A stretch of 64,000 nucleotides of DNA from NCBI RefSeq assembly GCF_026427355.1, contig NZ_CP102664.1, positions 2,790,001 to 2,854,000 on the forward strand, in the 5' to 3' direction. Made by a program: the position numbers and the translations under genes. Within the stretch, counting starts at the first letter, position 1, and each line of letters opens with the position of its first letter. The notes beneath the pieces are model-generated. The model was not told the DNA's origin. It did not search any database and saw nothing but the letters and a program-made list of their open reading frames with translations. Origin of the DNA: Sphingobium sp. JS3065. Its GTDB lineage: Bacteria > Pseudomonadota > Alphaproteobacteria > Sphingomonadales > Sphingomonadaceae. Shown one piece after another: positions 8,651 to 18,106 of the stretch.

Positions 8651-9384
8651 TCCCCGCCGCCGGCCCCTTTCAACAGATGCGCGACGATCTGCGTGCGGTT
8701 GGAAGCGCCGTTGACCGCCATGATCGCCCGCACATGGACCTTGACCGTGCTTTCGCTGATGTTCAACTGCTGGGCGATATCCTTGTTGGAGGCCCCCTGC
8801 GCGAGCAGACGCAACACATCGCGTTGCCGCTTGGTCAGCAATTTGAATTTGTCCACGGCCGCCGCGACCCGTTCGCCAAGGCTGTCCGGCGCGCCGGGCA
8901 GGCGCGCCTGCAAAATCGCGGCGAGAGACGCCGGATAGATAGCCAACCCCTCCTTGAGCAGGAGGAGCACGCGCCGCATGGTGGCGATATCGGTGCTGGA
9001 GCGCAGCAAGGCCTGCGCGCCCGCCGCGATCGCCGTCTGCATCAGCGCTTCATCGCCATGGTCGGCGACCACCAGGACCGCGGCGGCGGGCCATAGCCGC
9101 TTCGCCTGGACGATCTGCGACGGCAGAGCGTCGCTTTCCAGTTCGGAATCGCCGGTCTGGAACAGCACAATGTCGGGCAGCTCGCCGGTTTCCGGCCGGA
9201 TCAGGCTCGATTGCTGCAATATCCGGGTGTCCGGCGTCTCCAGCGCGACGGCGATGCAGGCCCGGCGAAGCGAACTCCCGTCGAGGATCAACAGATTGAG
9301 GCGGGGGGCATCCTCTTCCACTATTACGCTTTCGAAACGAATAGGAGGCGAAGACGCCTCCTGCGATGGCGGCGGGCCGCTCAT
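8647..9384 (-). CDS. LuxR-type regulator with receiver lacking the phospho-acceptor
   Basis: A 245-residue protein of response-regulator layout. The N-terminal domain follows the receiver pattern ([20 protein letters not shown]), but where the phospho-Asp is expected the sequence is DIVLFQTGD, with no Asp at that position. The conserved Lys position is Arg (ALLRSS). The C-terminal 65 residues are a LuxR helix-turn-helix ([36 protein letters not shown]). The start was placed at 9384 because this ATG overlaps the stop of the BY-kinase gene as ATGA, which predicts translational coupling. The open frame continues upstream but only inside that gene. It is probably an orphan, phosphorylation-independent regulator of the locus (inference). 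Confidence 0.88.
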   Translation of the reverse strand: MSGPPPSQEASSPPIRFESVIVEEDAPRLNLLILDGSSLRRACIAVALETPDTRILQQSSLIRPETGELPDIVLFQTGDSELESDALPSQIVQAKRLWPAAAVLVVADHGDEALMQTAIAAGAQALLRSSTDIATMRRVLLLLKEGLAIYPASLAAILQARLPGAPDSLGERVAAAVDKFKLLTKRQRDVLRLLAQGASNKDIAQQLNISESTVKVHVRAIMAVNGASNRTQIVAHLLKGAGGGD

Positions 9385-11654
9385 GCGGCCTTGCGCGTGA
9401 AGGCGTGACGGACCCGGTCCGCCCAACTTTGCCGGGCCGGGAAACCGTCGGAATAATAAGCGGCCGATCCCATGTAGAACTGGACCGCGTCGCCATAGCC
9501 GCGACGGGCATGGTCCTCATAATCGACCTGGTTGAAGACGGCCCCGACCACCTGATTGTTCACCATCTGGAGCGAGGCGCGCAACTGTTCGACAGTCGTA
9601 TGCCCCCAGCGCACGACCATCAGGGTCGAATCGGCCAGGGAAGAGAGGGTTCGCGCATCGCGCACGGCCAGGATGGCGGGGGCGTTGATGACGATCAGGT
9701 CGAAGCGGTCGCGCAGATCGTCCAGCAGGCGGGCGACCTGCCACCCCTGCACCACGGCGGCCGGATTGCGGATCTGTTCGCGGGTGCTGAGCACCACCGG
9801 CATCAGGGCGGTGGGTGCCGCGCCCTCCGCAGCGTCATGTTCCACATGGCGTTCGGGCTGGGCGATGAGCCTGCGGCTTTCGGCCGCATAGGTCAGCACC
9901 TCGATCAGGTCCGGCGTGTCGGCGCCGTCCTGGATCGAGCGCAATATGCTGGGTCCGGGGCGGCGCAGGTCCAGATCGACCACGATGGCGCGGCGACCCA
10001 TGGAGGCGGCGGCCGCCGCCAGCGTCAGCGCGACGCTGGACTTGCCGTCGCCGGGCAGCGGTGACGTCACCAACACCCGCTGGCTGGCGCCCTGGTGCGG
10101 CAGTTCTTCGATCTCGCTGGCCAGGTTGCGGGCGACTTCGGCGAACAGCGATTGCGGCTGGGTGGACACCGGATTTTCCTCGATCGTGGCGCCGATCGAT
10201 TCCTCCAGCTTCGGCAACATCGCCAGCGTCCGCAGGCCGAAGAGGCGGCGGAGCTGGTCCCCGCTGCGCAGCCGGTTGTCGAACATCTCGATCCCCAGCA
10301 CGATCAGGAAAGCCAGCACCGAAGAACCGACGAAGGCGGCCAGCGCCATTTTCTTGGGCGCGGGCGCCACCGGCTGGAGCGGCACGGCGGCGGCGGACAC
10401 TAAGGCCGAATTGACGCCGGTGGTCTGCAATTCGGACTGCACCGTCTGAGCGCGCTGCGCGGTGGTGAGATAGGCTTGGCGCGCCACCTCCGCCCGCCGG
10501 TCGAGGATGGAAAGGTCGACCAGGTTGGCGTTGTTGCGGAAGGCCGCCCCGGTGATCGCGTTGAGCTTCGACTGAAGTTGCCCCGCACGGGCCGAGGCGG
10601 CGCTCGCCTCCGCCAGCGCCAGCGCCCGTTCGCGCCCGGCATCGGTGGCATTCTTCGTCTGCTGGGTCGCGACGACGGCGGCGCGTTCCTGGACGAGCGC
10701 CTTGCTCACCTGCGCGATCTGCGCGGAGAGGGCCTGCATCTGCGGATGGTTCGCCCCCATCTGGACGGAGATTTCGGAGCGCTGGCGGAACAGGTCGTCA
10801 TATTGCTTCTGCAGATTGTCGAGCGCGGGGGAGGTCGCCCCCGCGACCGTGCGCATGCTGGCGGCGCGGCTGACGCCGGCGGCCTGCGCGTGCATCGCGC
10901 TGCTCATCGCGGCGGTGGAGGCGGCCTCCACGGCGATGCGGTTCATCTGCTGATAATCCTCCGCGCTGCCAGCCCCCATGGGCATCAGATGCTTGCGGCG
11001 GAAATCGGCGACGGCGCGCTCGGCCAGTTCCACCTCATGGGCGAGGCGGGCGGTTTCCTTGTCGAGCGCGACGCTGAGGCCGTCGCGCCAGGTCTGGCGG
11101 CGTTGCGAGCGCATCTTGCGCAGGCTGTCGACGAAGCGGTTGGCAATGCGGGAGGCCAGTTCCGCCTTGCGCGACTGGACGGTGATGTCGATGAAGTCGG
11201 AATCGGTGGAACTGGCGACGCGGGTGGTCTTGGCGAGTTGCGCCGCCGCCTGCTGCACCGTCATCGGCACATTATGGGTGAAGGCCGGATTGCGGTTGAG
11301 ATTGAGGTCGCGCACCACTTGTTCGGCCAACGCCTGCGACCGGTACATGCGCGCCTCATTGGCGACGCGCTGCTGGTTTCGGGTGGCGTCGGCCTGGTTG
11401 GAACCGGTGGAATCGTTCAGTTCCACCTGCACCGTCGCGGTCGCTTCATAACGGTTGGGCAGTTGCAACTGGACGATCAGCACCACCGCCACGCAACTGA
11501 TGACGATGGCCGCCACCAGCTTCATGTGCCGCCGCAGCAGGAACCATATCTGACGCGCCGACATCTGTTGCAGTTCGAAGGACAGGTCGCGCGGCTTTTC
11601 CGCGCCGCCGCCCGGCGCGACGCCATCGATCAGTGTCAACTGTGCGGACGCCAT
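9381..11654 (-). CDS. Wzc/ExoP-type polysaccharide co-polymerase with BY-kinase domain
   Basis: A 757-residue fusion of a chain-length determinant and a bacterial tyrosine kinase. A Wzz region lies between two transmembrane segments (about residues 45-63 and 436-458), with a long coiled-coil/GNVR-like periplasmic part. The cytoplasmic kinase has Walker A LPGDGKSS (about 533-540), Walker A' VVDLDLRRP (about 558-566) and Walker B LIVINAP (about 653-659). The C-terminal tail has several Tyr residues (near 712, 720, 727, 733 and 734), as expected for autophosphorylation. The family controls length and export of the polymer. The ATG at 11654 follows GGGAG; the longer frame upstream lacks such a site. 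The LuxR-type gene follows with an ATGA overlap. Confidence 0.95.
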   Translation of the reverse strand: MASAQLTLIDGVAPGGGAEKPRDLSFELQQMSARQIWFLLRRHMKLVAAIVISCVAVVLIVQLQLPNRYEATATVQVELNDSTGSNQADATRNQQRVANEARMYRSQALAEQVVRDLNLNRNPAFTHNVPMTVQQAAAQLAKTTRVASSTDSDFIDITVQSRKAELASRIANRFVDSLRKMRSQRRQTWRDGLSVALDKETARLAHEVELAERAVADFRRKHLMPMGAGSAEDYQQMNRIAVEAASTAAMSSAMHAQAAGVSRAASMRTVAGATSPALDNLQKQYDDLFRQRSEISVQMGANHPQMQALSAQIAQVSKALVQERAAVVATQQTKNATDAGRERALALAEASAASARAGQLQSKLNAITGAAFRNNANLVDLSILDRRAEVARQAYLTTAQRAQTVQSELQTTGVNSALVSAAAVPLQPVAPAPKKMALAAFVGSSVLAFLIVLGIEMFDNRLRSGDQLRRLFGLRTLAMLPKLEESIGATIEENPVSTQPQSLFAEVARNLASEIEELPHQGASQRVLVTSPLPGDGKSSVALTLAAAAASMGRRAIVVDLDLRRPGPSILRSIQDGADTPDLIEVLTYAAESRRLIAQPERHVEHDAAEGAAPTALMPVVLSTREQIRNPAAVVQGWQVARLLDDLRDRFDLIVINAPAILAVRDARTLSSLADSTLMVVRWGHTTVEQLRASLQMVNNQVVGAVFNQVDYEDHARRGYGDAVQFYMGSAAYYSDGFPARQSWADRVRHAFTRKAA

Positions 11655-11929
11655 GATAATCTCCCATGTCGCATCGCGAAGGCGCGTGAGCGCGGCCCAT
11701 GCGAAAGGCCGTTCTCCGATCCGGGCGATATTGCGGGTTGTGGCGTGCCAGAGCAAAAGCGCATCGGGGCCGGGCGGTGCGCATAGGTGCTAACACTTCG
11801 GATGAAGGATTAGGCCCGACCCTGCCTAAACATTTCTGATGCGTATCTGACTATTCCGGATCGTCCATTCCGCGCCATTGAGCGAGAGTCGATCATGGAT
11901 GAGAACGCTCCGCACAGGGGGAGCATCCA

Positions 11930-12910
11930 ATGATCGCGGAACTGGCGTATCGGAATCTGGAACCGGGTTCGCTGGCCCGGCTGTTCGGCGCCGGTCATGC
12001 CGCGGTGCTGGTGCGCTGTCCGGAGATCGTAGCCGAACTGTGGCATGGGCTGCTGGAGGATTCGACCGAACAGATGCCGTGGGAAGCGCCGTTGATCGAC
12101 ATTGCGCGCAACTATCATGGCAGCGGCGACATCACCTCCAGCCTGGGCGACCTCTTCTATTTCCAGCCCGGCCGCCATGGCTATATCGCGCGCAAAATGG
12201 CCCTGTCGCGCAGCGACGGGGAAGGGCACGTCACCGTGCAGCCGGCTTATTTCGTGCAGGGGAACCAGCAATATACGCCACGCCAGGCGCTGCTGGATCA
12301 ATGCTGGGCGATTGGCGGGCGATTGATGGCCGCGCTGGCGCCCGAAGGGACGCCGTTCCAGCATTTCCAGGTCGTGGTGCAGCGGCTGAAATATCAGGAA
12401 AGCGCCGCCGATTTCGCGCGGCTGGACGCTCTTGCCCGCAATTCGCTGGGGCGGTGGGGACGGGCGGGCTGCGCGCTGGACGAACGGCGGTGGCAGGCGG
12501 CGGGGATGCTCAGCCCACGCGGATTGTCCGATCTTTACGGCCTGCTGGCGGACGCGCCCGGCATCGGACGGCTGGTGCGCGGCCTCAACCGCATGGCGCT
12601 GGCCCGCGACCGCAGCCGGGACATCGCGCCGGGACAAAGGCTGATCGAGGGCGCGCATTTCGACTATCGTTATTTTTCCGCCCTTTGCGGCCAGCGGGAT
12701 CATATGCTGACGCAGATCTTCGCCGATGGGCGATGGATCGACCTGCCGATAGATCGCGCCGCGCTGGCGGTTTTTCCCGGCAGCATGGCGACGCAGGCCT
12801 ATGGCGTGCGGCATGTGCTGCACCGGGTATTGCATGAGGAACGAATCCAGCCGGATCAGGCCGCCAATCCCCGCACGGACGATGTGACGTTGCTGATCGG
12901 ATCGGCCTGA
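11930..12910 (+). CDS. Unrecognised protein, possibly an IPNS-like 2-oxoglutarate/Fe(II) oxygenase
   Basis: 326 residues, no signal peptide or membrane segment. The C-terminal third has the pattern of isopenicillin-N-synthase-like dioxygenases: GAHFDYRYFSALCG (possible His243 and Asp245 iron ligands), IFADGRWIDLPIDR (like the G-W-x-x-V strand), then RHVLHRVLH with a possible distal His298 followed by Arg. Overall similarity is too weak to be certain, and the 2-oxoglutarate-binding Arg is not in the usual spacing. It lies divergent from the BY-kinase gene and convergent with the polymerase gene, inside the polysaccharide locus. A strong GGGGGAG site precedes the ATG. If the assignment is right, sugar or lipid oxidation would be a guess. 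Confidence 0.55.
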   Translation: MIAELAYRNLEPGSLARLFGAGHAAVLVRCPEIVAELWHGLLEDSTEQMPWEAPLIDIARNYHGSGDITSSLGDLFYFQPGRHGYIARKMALSRSDGEGHVTVQPAYFVQGNQQYTPRQALLDQCWAIGGRLMAALAPEGTPFQHFQVVVQRLKYQESAADFARLDALARNSLGRWGRAGCALDERRWQAAGMLSPRGLSDLYGLLADAPGIGRLVRGLNRMALARDRSRDIAPGQRLIEGAHFDYRYFSALCGQRDHMLTQIFADGRWIDLPIDRAALAVFPGSMATQAYGVRHVLHRVLHEERIQPDQAANPRTDDVTLLIGSA

Positions 12911-12923
12911 TCGAAATACCGTC

Positions 12924-14252
12924 CTAAAATTCCGGCAATTGCCGCGGACCCACCGGCCTGGCGTAGATCAGCCGCACAGCATCGGACCGGGCGGGGCGGC
13001 GCTGCGTATAGGTGGCGGCCAACGCGATCATGACCGGCATCACCCACATGCGGGAATACATGTGGGGATAGGACATGGTGTAGATCAGGAACACCAGCAC
13101 CACCGCCGCCGCCATCGCGCCCTTGTCTCGGCTGACGCGCAGGCCGGTCGCCGCCAGCAGGCAGATCAGCGTCAACAGCAGGATAAGCCCGCAAAAGGCG
13201 ATGGCGCCCCCTTCGTTCCAGATCAGCAGGAAGAGGTTATGGACCGGATTGTCATAGGCGGACAGTTCGCGATAGCGGTCCACGCCCATGCCGATGATCG
13301 TGTTTTCCTCGGCAAAGCTCCAGGCCTCCTGCATGAGTTGGGACCGGTTGATGAAGGTGCCCGCCTGATCGATGTCGCCGCTTTCCACCGCATTGCCGAC
13401 TCGTTCCTGAAAGGCCTTGGGCAACGGCGCGCCGCTGGCCAGGAACAGGCCGGCGGCCACCGCCACCGCCATGCCCAGCCGCAATATGTAGCGCACCCCC
13501 ATCAGCAGCAGCGTCGTGAAGATCGCCAGCAGGGACGCGGCGAACCCGGTGAAGGAAGCGCTGAGCATCAGCCCCCAGAGCAGCACGACCAGGCAGGCGA
13601 CGCCGCCCAGCCCGCCGATCAGCCGGTGGCGCATCGAATAGAGCAGCATCGGCAGCGAAAAGGCGACGACCGCGCCGTTGGGATTGGGCTGGCCCGCCAT
13701 CGATCCCAGGCGTCCATTGCCGGTGATGAACCCGTCGCCCAGCCAATGCAGCGTGTCGTTGAAGGTGAGGAAGAAGCTGGCGGTGATGCCGATCGCCTCC
13801 GAACAGGTGATGCCCAGCATGAAGATCAACGGCGCGATGCGGACCGTCTTTTCCTCCTGCTGCATCAGCAGGATGGGGATGAAGAGGAAGGCGACCGTAT
13901 ATTGCAGGGCGATATTCACCCAACGCAGCGGATCGCCGTTGATCACCGATCCGACGAACAGCCCCCCCAGCATCATGACCAGCCCGGTGAGCCAGAAGGG
14001 GGTGAGGGAGCGGAAGGGCGTGACGCTGAGCCGCCCGCGCAGCCCGGAAATCACGAAGCTGATCAGGAAAAAGAGATCGGAGAAGGTGAGGTTGATCTGC
14101 CCCACGCGCAGCAGGCCCCAGCCGCTGAGGAAAATCGCGATCAGCAGGCAATAGCGCGCGATCCTGTCCCAGAGCGCCTCATGCGGGGCGAAGACGTCCG
14201 GCCGGATGGGAACCGCCGGGGCGAGCGAAGCAGGGCTGGCGAGAGTCGTCAC
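12924..14252 (-). CDS. O-antigen ligase/Wzy-like polysaccharide polymerase
   Basis: A polytopic membrane protein of the O-antigen ligase/polymerase superfamily. There are about 11-12 hydrophobic segments, and a periplasmic loop near residues 285-335 carries ESGDIDQAGTFINRSQLMQEA and the IIGMGVDRYRE motif seen in Wzy/WaaL-type proteins. It would polymerise flipped repeat units or transfer them. The N-terminal end is uncertain. The open frame continues far upstream without a good ATG, and I chose the GTG at 14252 (442 residues) because it is just before the first recognisable family sequence. No clear Shine-Dalgarno precedes it. The gene is divergent from the sulfotransferase at 14445. Confidence 0.85.
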   Translation of the reverse strand: MTTLASPASLAPAVPIRPDVFAPHEALWDRIARYCLLIAIFLSGWGLLRVGQINLTFSDLFFLISFVISGLRGRLSVTPFRSLTPFWLTGLVMMLGGLFVGSVINGDPLRWVNIALQYTVAFLFIPILLMQQEEKTVRIAPLIFMLGITCSEAIGITASFFLTFNDTLHWLGDGFITGNGRLGSMAGQPNPNGAVVAFSLPMLLYSMRHRLIGGLGGVACLVVLLWGLMLSASFTGFAASLLAIFTTLLLMGVRYILRLGMAVAVAAGLFLASGAPLPKAFQERVGNAVESGDIDQAGTFINRSQLMQEAWSFAEENTIIGMGVDRYRELSAYDNPVHNLFLLIWNEGGAIAFCGLILLLTLICLLAATGLRVSRDKGAMAAAVVLVFLIYTMSYPHMYSRMWVMPVMIALAATYTQRRPARSDAVRLIYARPVGPRQLPEF

Positions 14253-14444
14253 GGGACAGGAGGCTGCGCCTGGCGCGGGCGGTGCGCAAACGCCCTTCGG
14301 GACGAGGCCGGGGACGATTCCAGCCAGCGGGCCTATCCGAATTTGCCGGTGGATCAGCCTTGTGTTCCGTTGAAATGCCCGTGGGACTGACGGGATAAAT
14401 GCGCAGGGCGCCGCCGGACCGGCTGGGCGCTTCGTGCGACAAGG

Positions 14445-15458
14445 ATGACCCTGGTGACGGATGCGATCCTGCCCCTGCACGATGCCGAAACGCCCTCGAT
14501 CGCGGATCGGACCATCGAAGCCGCCGCACCCGCCGCCGGGCAGGCGACGATCAAGCTGATCTATGTGGCGGGCTATGGGCGGAGCGGGACGACCCTGCTG
14601 GACATCGCGCTGGGCGAGCATCCGGCGATCATGGGCGCGGGCGAGGTTACGACGCTGGCGCGGCACGTGTGGGACAGGGACGAATATTGCGCCTGCGGGG
14701 CGCGGGTGCGGGACTGCCCGGAATGGAGGGCGATCGTGGCGCGCTGGACCCAGGGCGAGCGGAAGGGGTTTCTGGCGGGCTATCGCCGGGCGCAGGAATG
14801 GACCGAGGGGCTGGTCGCGCCGGGGCGGTGGTTGCGGTGGCCGGGATGGCGGGATCATCGGCGCAGCACGCTGAAATTGCTGCGCGGCATGGCGATGGTG
14901 TCGGGGCGGCCGATATTGGTGGATTCATCGAAGCTGCCGGGGCGCGCCTTCGCGCTGGCGGCGATGCCTGGCATCGACCTGCATGTCGTGCATGTGGTGC
15001 GCGACGGGCGCGGAGTCGCCTGGTCGCTGATGAAGGGGCATAGGCGCAGCGTCGAAAAGGGCGTGCAGCGCGAATTGCGGCCAAAGCCGCTGCTTTACAC
15101 GGCGCTGCGCTGGTCCATGGTGAATCTGGCGGCGGAAATGCTGTGCCGCCGGGTCGGGCCGGGACGCGCCATCCGCGTGCGTTATGAGGATTTCGTGGAC
15201 GATCCGCGCCGGGAAATTGGGCGGATCGTCGCGCTGGTGGGGGAAGCGCCGCATCTGCCCGCCGCCCGCCTTGCCCCGTTCGAACCACGCCATCAGGTCG
15301 CGGGGAGCCGGCACCGGATGCGGAAATCGCTCACCATCCGGGGCGACGACAAATGGAAACGGGACATGCCGGGATGGAAGCGGAAGCTGTTCACCCTTTT
15401 GTGCGCGCCCTTGCTGCGCCGTTACGGCTATCCGCTGCGCAGCGGGGATCCGTCATGA
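14445..15458 (+). CDS. PAPS-dependent sulfotransferase family protein
   Basis: A 337-residue cytoplasmic enzyme. The 5'-phosphosulfate loop is VAGYGRSGTTLL (about residues 41-52), and the 3'-phosphate site is HVVRDGRGVAWSLMK (about 183-197). A cluster of Cys (YCACGARVRDC) follows the P-loop. The family transfers sulfate from PAPS to hydroxyl groups. In this locus a sugar of the exopolysaccharide is the likely acceptor, which would make a sulfated polymer (inference). It starts a block of three genes joined by ATGA overlaps: the stop at 15458 overlaps the ATG of the beta-helix lipoprotein at 15455. Confidence 0.9.
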   Translation: MTLVTDAILPLHDAETPSIADRTIEAAAPAAGQATIKLIYVAGYGRSGTTLLDIALGEHPAIMGAGEVTTLARHVWDRDEYCACGARVRDCPEWRAIVARWTQGERKGFLAGYRRAQEWTEGLVAPGRWLRWPGWRDHRRSTLKLLRGMAMVSGRPILVDSSKLPGRAFALAAMPGIDLHVVHVVRDGRGVAWSLMKGHRRSVEKGVQRELRPKPLLYTALRWSMVNLAAEMLCRRVGPGRAIRVRYEDFVDDPRREIGRIVALVGEAPHLPAARLAPFEPRHQVAGSRHRMRKSLTIRGDDKWKRDMPGWKRKLFTLLCAPLLRRYGYPLRSGDPS

Positions 15459-16789
15459 GGTGGCTGCTGGTCGGGATCATAGTGCCCGTCGTCATGGCGG
15501 GCTGTTCGGGCGCAGGCAGCGAGTCGCGGGCGCAGCCGGTGAAGGGCGAACCCGCCTTTCCGGGCGCGGTGGGCTATGGCGCGGCGGCCAAGGGCGGGCG
15601 CGGCGGGCGGATCATCGCCGTCGATACGCTGGCCGACAGCGGGCCGGGCAGCTTGCGCGCCTGCATCGACGCCTCCGGACCGCGGGTGTGCGTGTTCCGG
15701 GTGAGCGGGGTGATCCGCTTCACCAGCCGTCCACCGGTGATCGCCCATCCCTGGCTGACCATCGCCGGGCAGACCGCGCCGGGCGGGGGGATCGTCATCA
15801 CCCATGCGGGGGGCGCGGAAGGGCGCACGCCGATCCTGATCAAGGACAGCCACGACATCGTCATCCGCCACATCCGCGTGCGCAACGACCGCACCGGCAC
15901 GCATCGCGGGTCGGAGGACAGCTTCACCATCGAAAACAGCCGCCAGGTCATCATCGACCATGTCAGCGCAAGCTGGGCGCGGGACGAGCTGATCAACGGC
16001 TATGGCGACAATGACTGGATCACGATCAGCAACAGCATCTTCGCGGAGGGGATACCCAAGCATGACAAATGCGCGCTGCTGGCGAGCGATCCCAAGGGGC
16101 CGCAGCATCTGAGCTTCATCGGCAATATCTGCGCCCATAATGGCGACCGCAACCCGGACCTGAACTTTCCGCCCGGTTCCTGCGCGGAAGTGATCAACAA
16201 CATCCTCTATAACGGCCAGTCGGAATTCGCCGAGATCTGGGAGAGTTTCGGCGGCGTGCCCGTCTCGCTGATCGGCAACAGCTTCATCGCGGGGAAGAAC
16301 ACCCGGCCCGACGCGGTCGGCGTGGCGCGCAACGTCATGGGGTCGAAGGGAATCGCCAAAGTCTATCTGGCCGACAACCGCTTCGTCGGCGATTTCGTCC
16401 CTATCTCCCCGCTGATGGAGCAGGCGAAGGTGGACAAGCCCCCCTGCCCCACCACCATCGCGGCGGAACCGGCGGACGCGGCCTATGAAGCGGTGCTGGA
16501 AGAAGCGGGCGCTTTCCCCCGCGACCCGTTCGACCGGCGGATCGTCCATCAGGTGCGCGAGCGCAAGGGCCATATCGTCAAGCAGCCCGGCCTTATAGAC
16601 GAACCCGCGCCCGGCGCGCCCTATCCCGACGCGGACGGCGACGGCATGGACGACAGATGGGAGGCGCAGCATGGCGGCGACCCGCGCAAGGCCGATCCCT
16701 GGGGCGATGGAGATCGGGACGGCGTGGCCAATCTCGACCAATTTCTCGATCAGCGCTCCCGCGAATTGATGGATGGGAGTGCGGGATGA
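15455..16789 (+). CDS. Pectate-lyase-like parallel beta-helix lipoprotein
   Basis: A 444-residue exported lipoprotein. The N-terminal MRWLLVGIIVPVVMAGC is a type II signal with a lipobox ending in Cys17. The mature part is a right-handed parallel beta-helix of the pectate lyase superfamily (FPGAVGYGAAAKGGRGGRII, then repeated turns such as HDIVIRHIRVRND and QVIIDHVSASWA). The C-terminus has a Ca-binding loop-like segment DADGDGMDD and a second GDGDRDG segment. The family cleaves acidic polysaccharides by beta-elimination, so trimming of the locus polymer in the periplasm is plausible; the substrate is unknown. The start is fixed by the ATGA overlap with the sulfotransferase stop. The longer upstream frame lies inside that gene. 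Confidence 0.9.
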   Translation: MRWLLVGIIVPVVMAGCSGAGSESRAQPVKGEPAFPGAVGYGAAAKGGRGGRIIAVDTLADSGPGSLRACIDASGPRVCVFRVSGVIRFTSRPPVIAHPWLTIAGQTAPGGGIVITHAGGAEGRTPILIKDSHDIVIRHIRVRNDRTGTHRGSEDSFTIENSRQVIIDHVSASWARDELINGYGDNDWITISNSIFAEGIPKHDKCALLASDPKGPQHLSFIGNICAHNGDRNPDLNFPPGSCAEVINNILYNGQSEFAEIWESFGGVPVSLIGNSFIAGKNTRPDAVGVARNVMGSKGIAKVYLADNRFVGDFVPISPLMEQAKVDKPPCPTTIAAEPADAAYEAVLEEAGAFPRDPFDRRIVHQVRERKGHIVKQPGLIDEPAPGAPYPDADGDGMDDRWEAQHGGDPRKADPWGDGDRDGVANLDQFLDQRSRELMDGSAG

Positions 16790-17964
16790 ACGCGCCCCTG
16801 CCCCGGCTGAAACCCGAAGATGCGGTGAAGGACAATCGCCTGCGCATCTGCTTTCCCTTTTCCGGCGACAGCATCGGCGGCAGCCATATTTCGGTGCGCG
16901 GGCTGGTGGAGCATCTCGACCCGGCGCTCTACCGGCCGATCGTCGTGACCGAAGTGCCCGGCGGCATGATCGCCAATTTCTTCGCGGCGCATGAACCGTT
17001 GGACGATCCCGCCGCCCGCGGCCTGTTCGTGCCGGGCGAGGCCTTTACCCTGCGGAAATTCGGGCGGACGCTGACCGGCGTGCTGCCCCGCATGCGCTTC
17101 CTGCGGCGCAACCGGATCGACATCGTCCATGTCAATGACGGGCGGAGCAGCGCCAATTGGGCGCTGGCGGCGCGGCTGGCCGGGGCGAAGCTGATCTGGC
17201 ACCATCGCGGCGACCCCCGGGCGCTGGGCCTGCGCCTGCTGGCCCCCGCCCTCGCCCATCGGGTGCTGACGGTGTCGTCCTTCGCGCTGCCGCCTGAGGG
17301 GCTATGGTCGGCGCGGAGCCGGGCTTCGGTGGTGCACAGTCCCTTCGACACCGGACTGGAGGTGGACCGGGCCAGCGCCCGCGACGCGCTGGTCCGCGAA
17401 TTGGGGGTCACGCCGGACACGCTGCTGCTGGGCTATTTCGGCGCCTTCGTGCCGAGGAAGCGGCCCTTGCTGTTCGTCGACATGATCGCGCGGTTGCGGG
17501 CGATGACCGCGCGCCCGGTCATGGGGCTGATGTTCGGCGCGGCGCGCCTGCCCACCATGGACGTCGCCCTGCGCAGGCGAATCCTGGACAGGAGCGTGGA
17601 GGATCAGGTGAGGTTGATGGGCTATCGCACGCCCGGTCCCTTCTGGATCGCGGCCTGCGACCAGCTTGTCGTGCCCGCCGTGGGAGAGCCGTTCGGGCGG
17701 ACCCTGGTGGAGGCGATGCTGGTCGGCACGCCGATCGTCGCGGCGCGATCCGGCGGCAATATCGAGGCGCTGGAGGGGGGAGCCGGAATATTGGTCGAAC
17801 CGGACGATGCAGACGCTTTGGCGCGGGCTTGCGAAGGCCTGGACGACGCCCGTCCGATGGCGCTGGCGGCGCAGGCCGATGCGCGCCGCCGCTTCAGCGA
17901 AGCCGCCCATGCCGCCCAGGTCAGCGCCATCTACGAAGCGCTGCGGCCATGTGCTGCCGAGTAA
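16786..17964 (+). CDS. Glycosyltransferase family 4 protein
   Basis: A 392-residue GT-B glycosyltransferase. The N-terminus has the donor/acceptor loop motif GDSIGGSHISVRGLVEHL and the middle has a DIVHVNDGRSS strand. The C-terminal domain has GYFGAFVPRKRPLLFVDMIARL and a VVPAVGEPFGRTLVEAMLVGTPIVA stretch (E-x7-E pattern of GT4). The start is set at the ATG that overlaps the preceding stop as ATGA. The gene therefore belongs to the sulfotransferase-lyase-glycosyltransferase block and is probably the last biosynthetic gene of the locus. Donor and acceptor cannot be deduced. Confidence 0.92.
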   Translation: MNAPLPRLKPEDAVKDNRLRICFPFSGDSIGGSHISVRGLVEHLDPALYRPIVVTEVPGGMIANFFAAHEPLDDPAARGLFVPGEAFTLRKFGRTLTGVLPRMRFLRRNRIDIVHVNDGRSSANWALAARLAGAKLIWHHRGDPRALGLRLLAPALAHRVLTVSSFALPPEGLWSARSRASVVHSPFDTGLEVDRASARDALVRELGVTPDTLLLGYFGAFVPRKRPLLFVDMIARLRAMTARPVMGLMFGAARLPTMDVALRRRILDRSVEDQVRLMGYRTPGPFWIAACDQLVVPAVGEPFGRTLVEAMLVGTPIVAARSGGNIEALEGGAGILVEPDDADALARACEGLDDARPMALAAQADARRRFSEAAHAAQVSAIYEALRPCAAE

Positions 17965-17977
17965 GAAGAGAGGACGA

Positions 17978-18019
17978 ATGAACGCCGCTACACCCATCGG
18001 CGCACTCCCGATGAAGTAG
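17978..18019 (+). CDS. Possible 13-codon leader ORF upstream of the RTX gene
   Basis: The frame encodes MNAATPIGALPMK and is preceded by AGAGGACG at a usable distance from its ATG. It lies between the glycosyltransferase stop and the RTX start. Nothing but the ribosome-binding-like site supports translation, and it could be chance. Confidence 0.2.
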   Translation: MNAATPIGALPMK

Positions 18020-18106
18020 GCGTTATCCCTATGCCCCCGCCGCTCCCGCGCTATTTGCAGCTACAGCTTTGCGACCTTTCAAGAGGATGCTGGACAGGGG
18101 GCGGGC

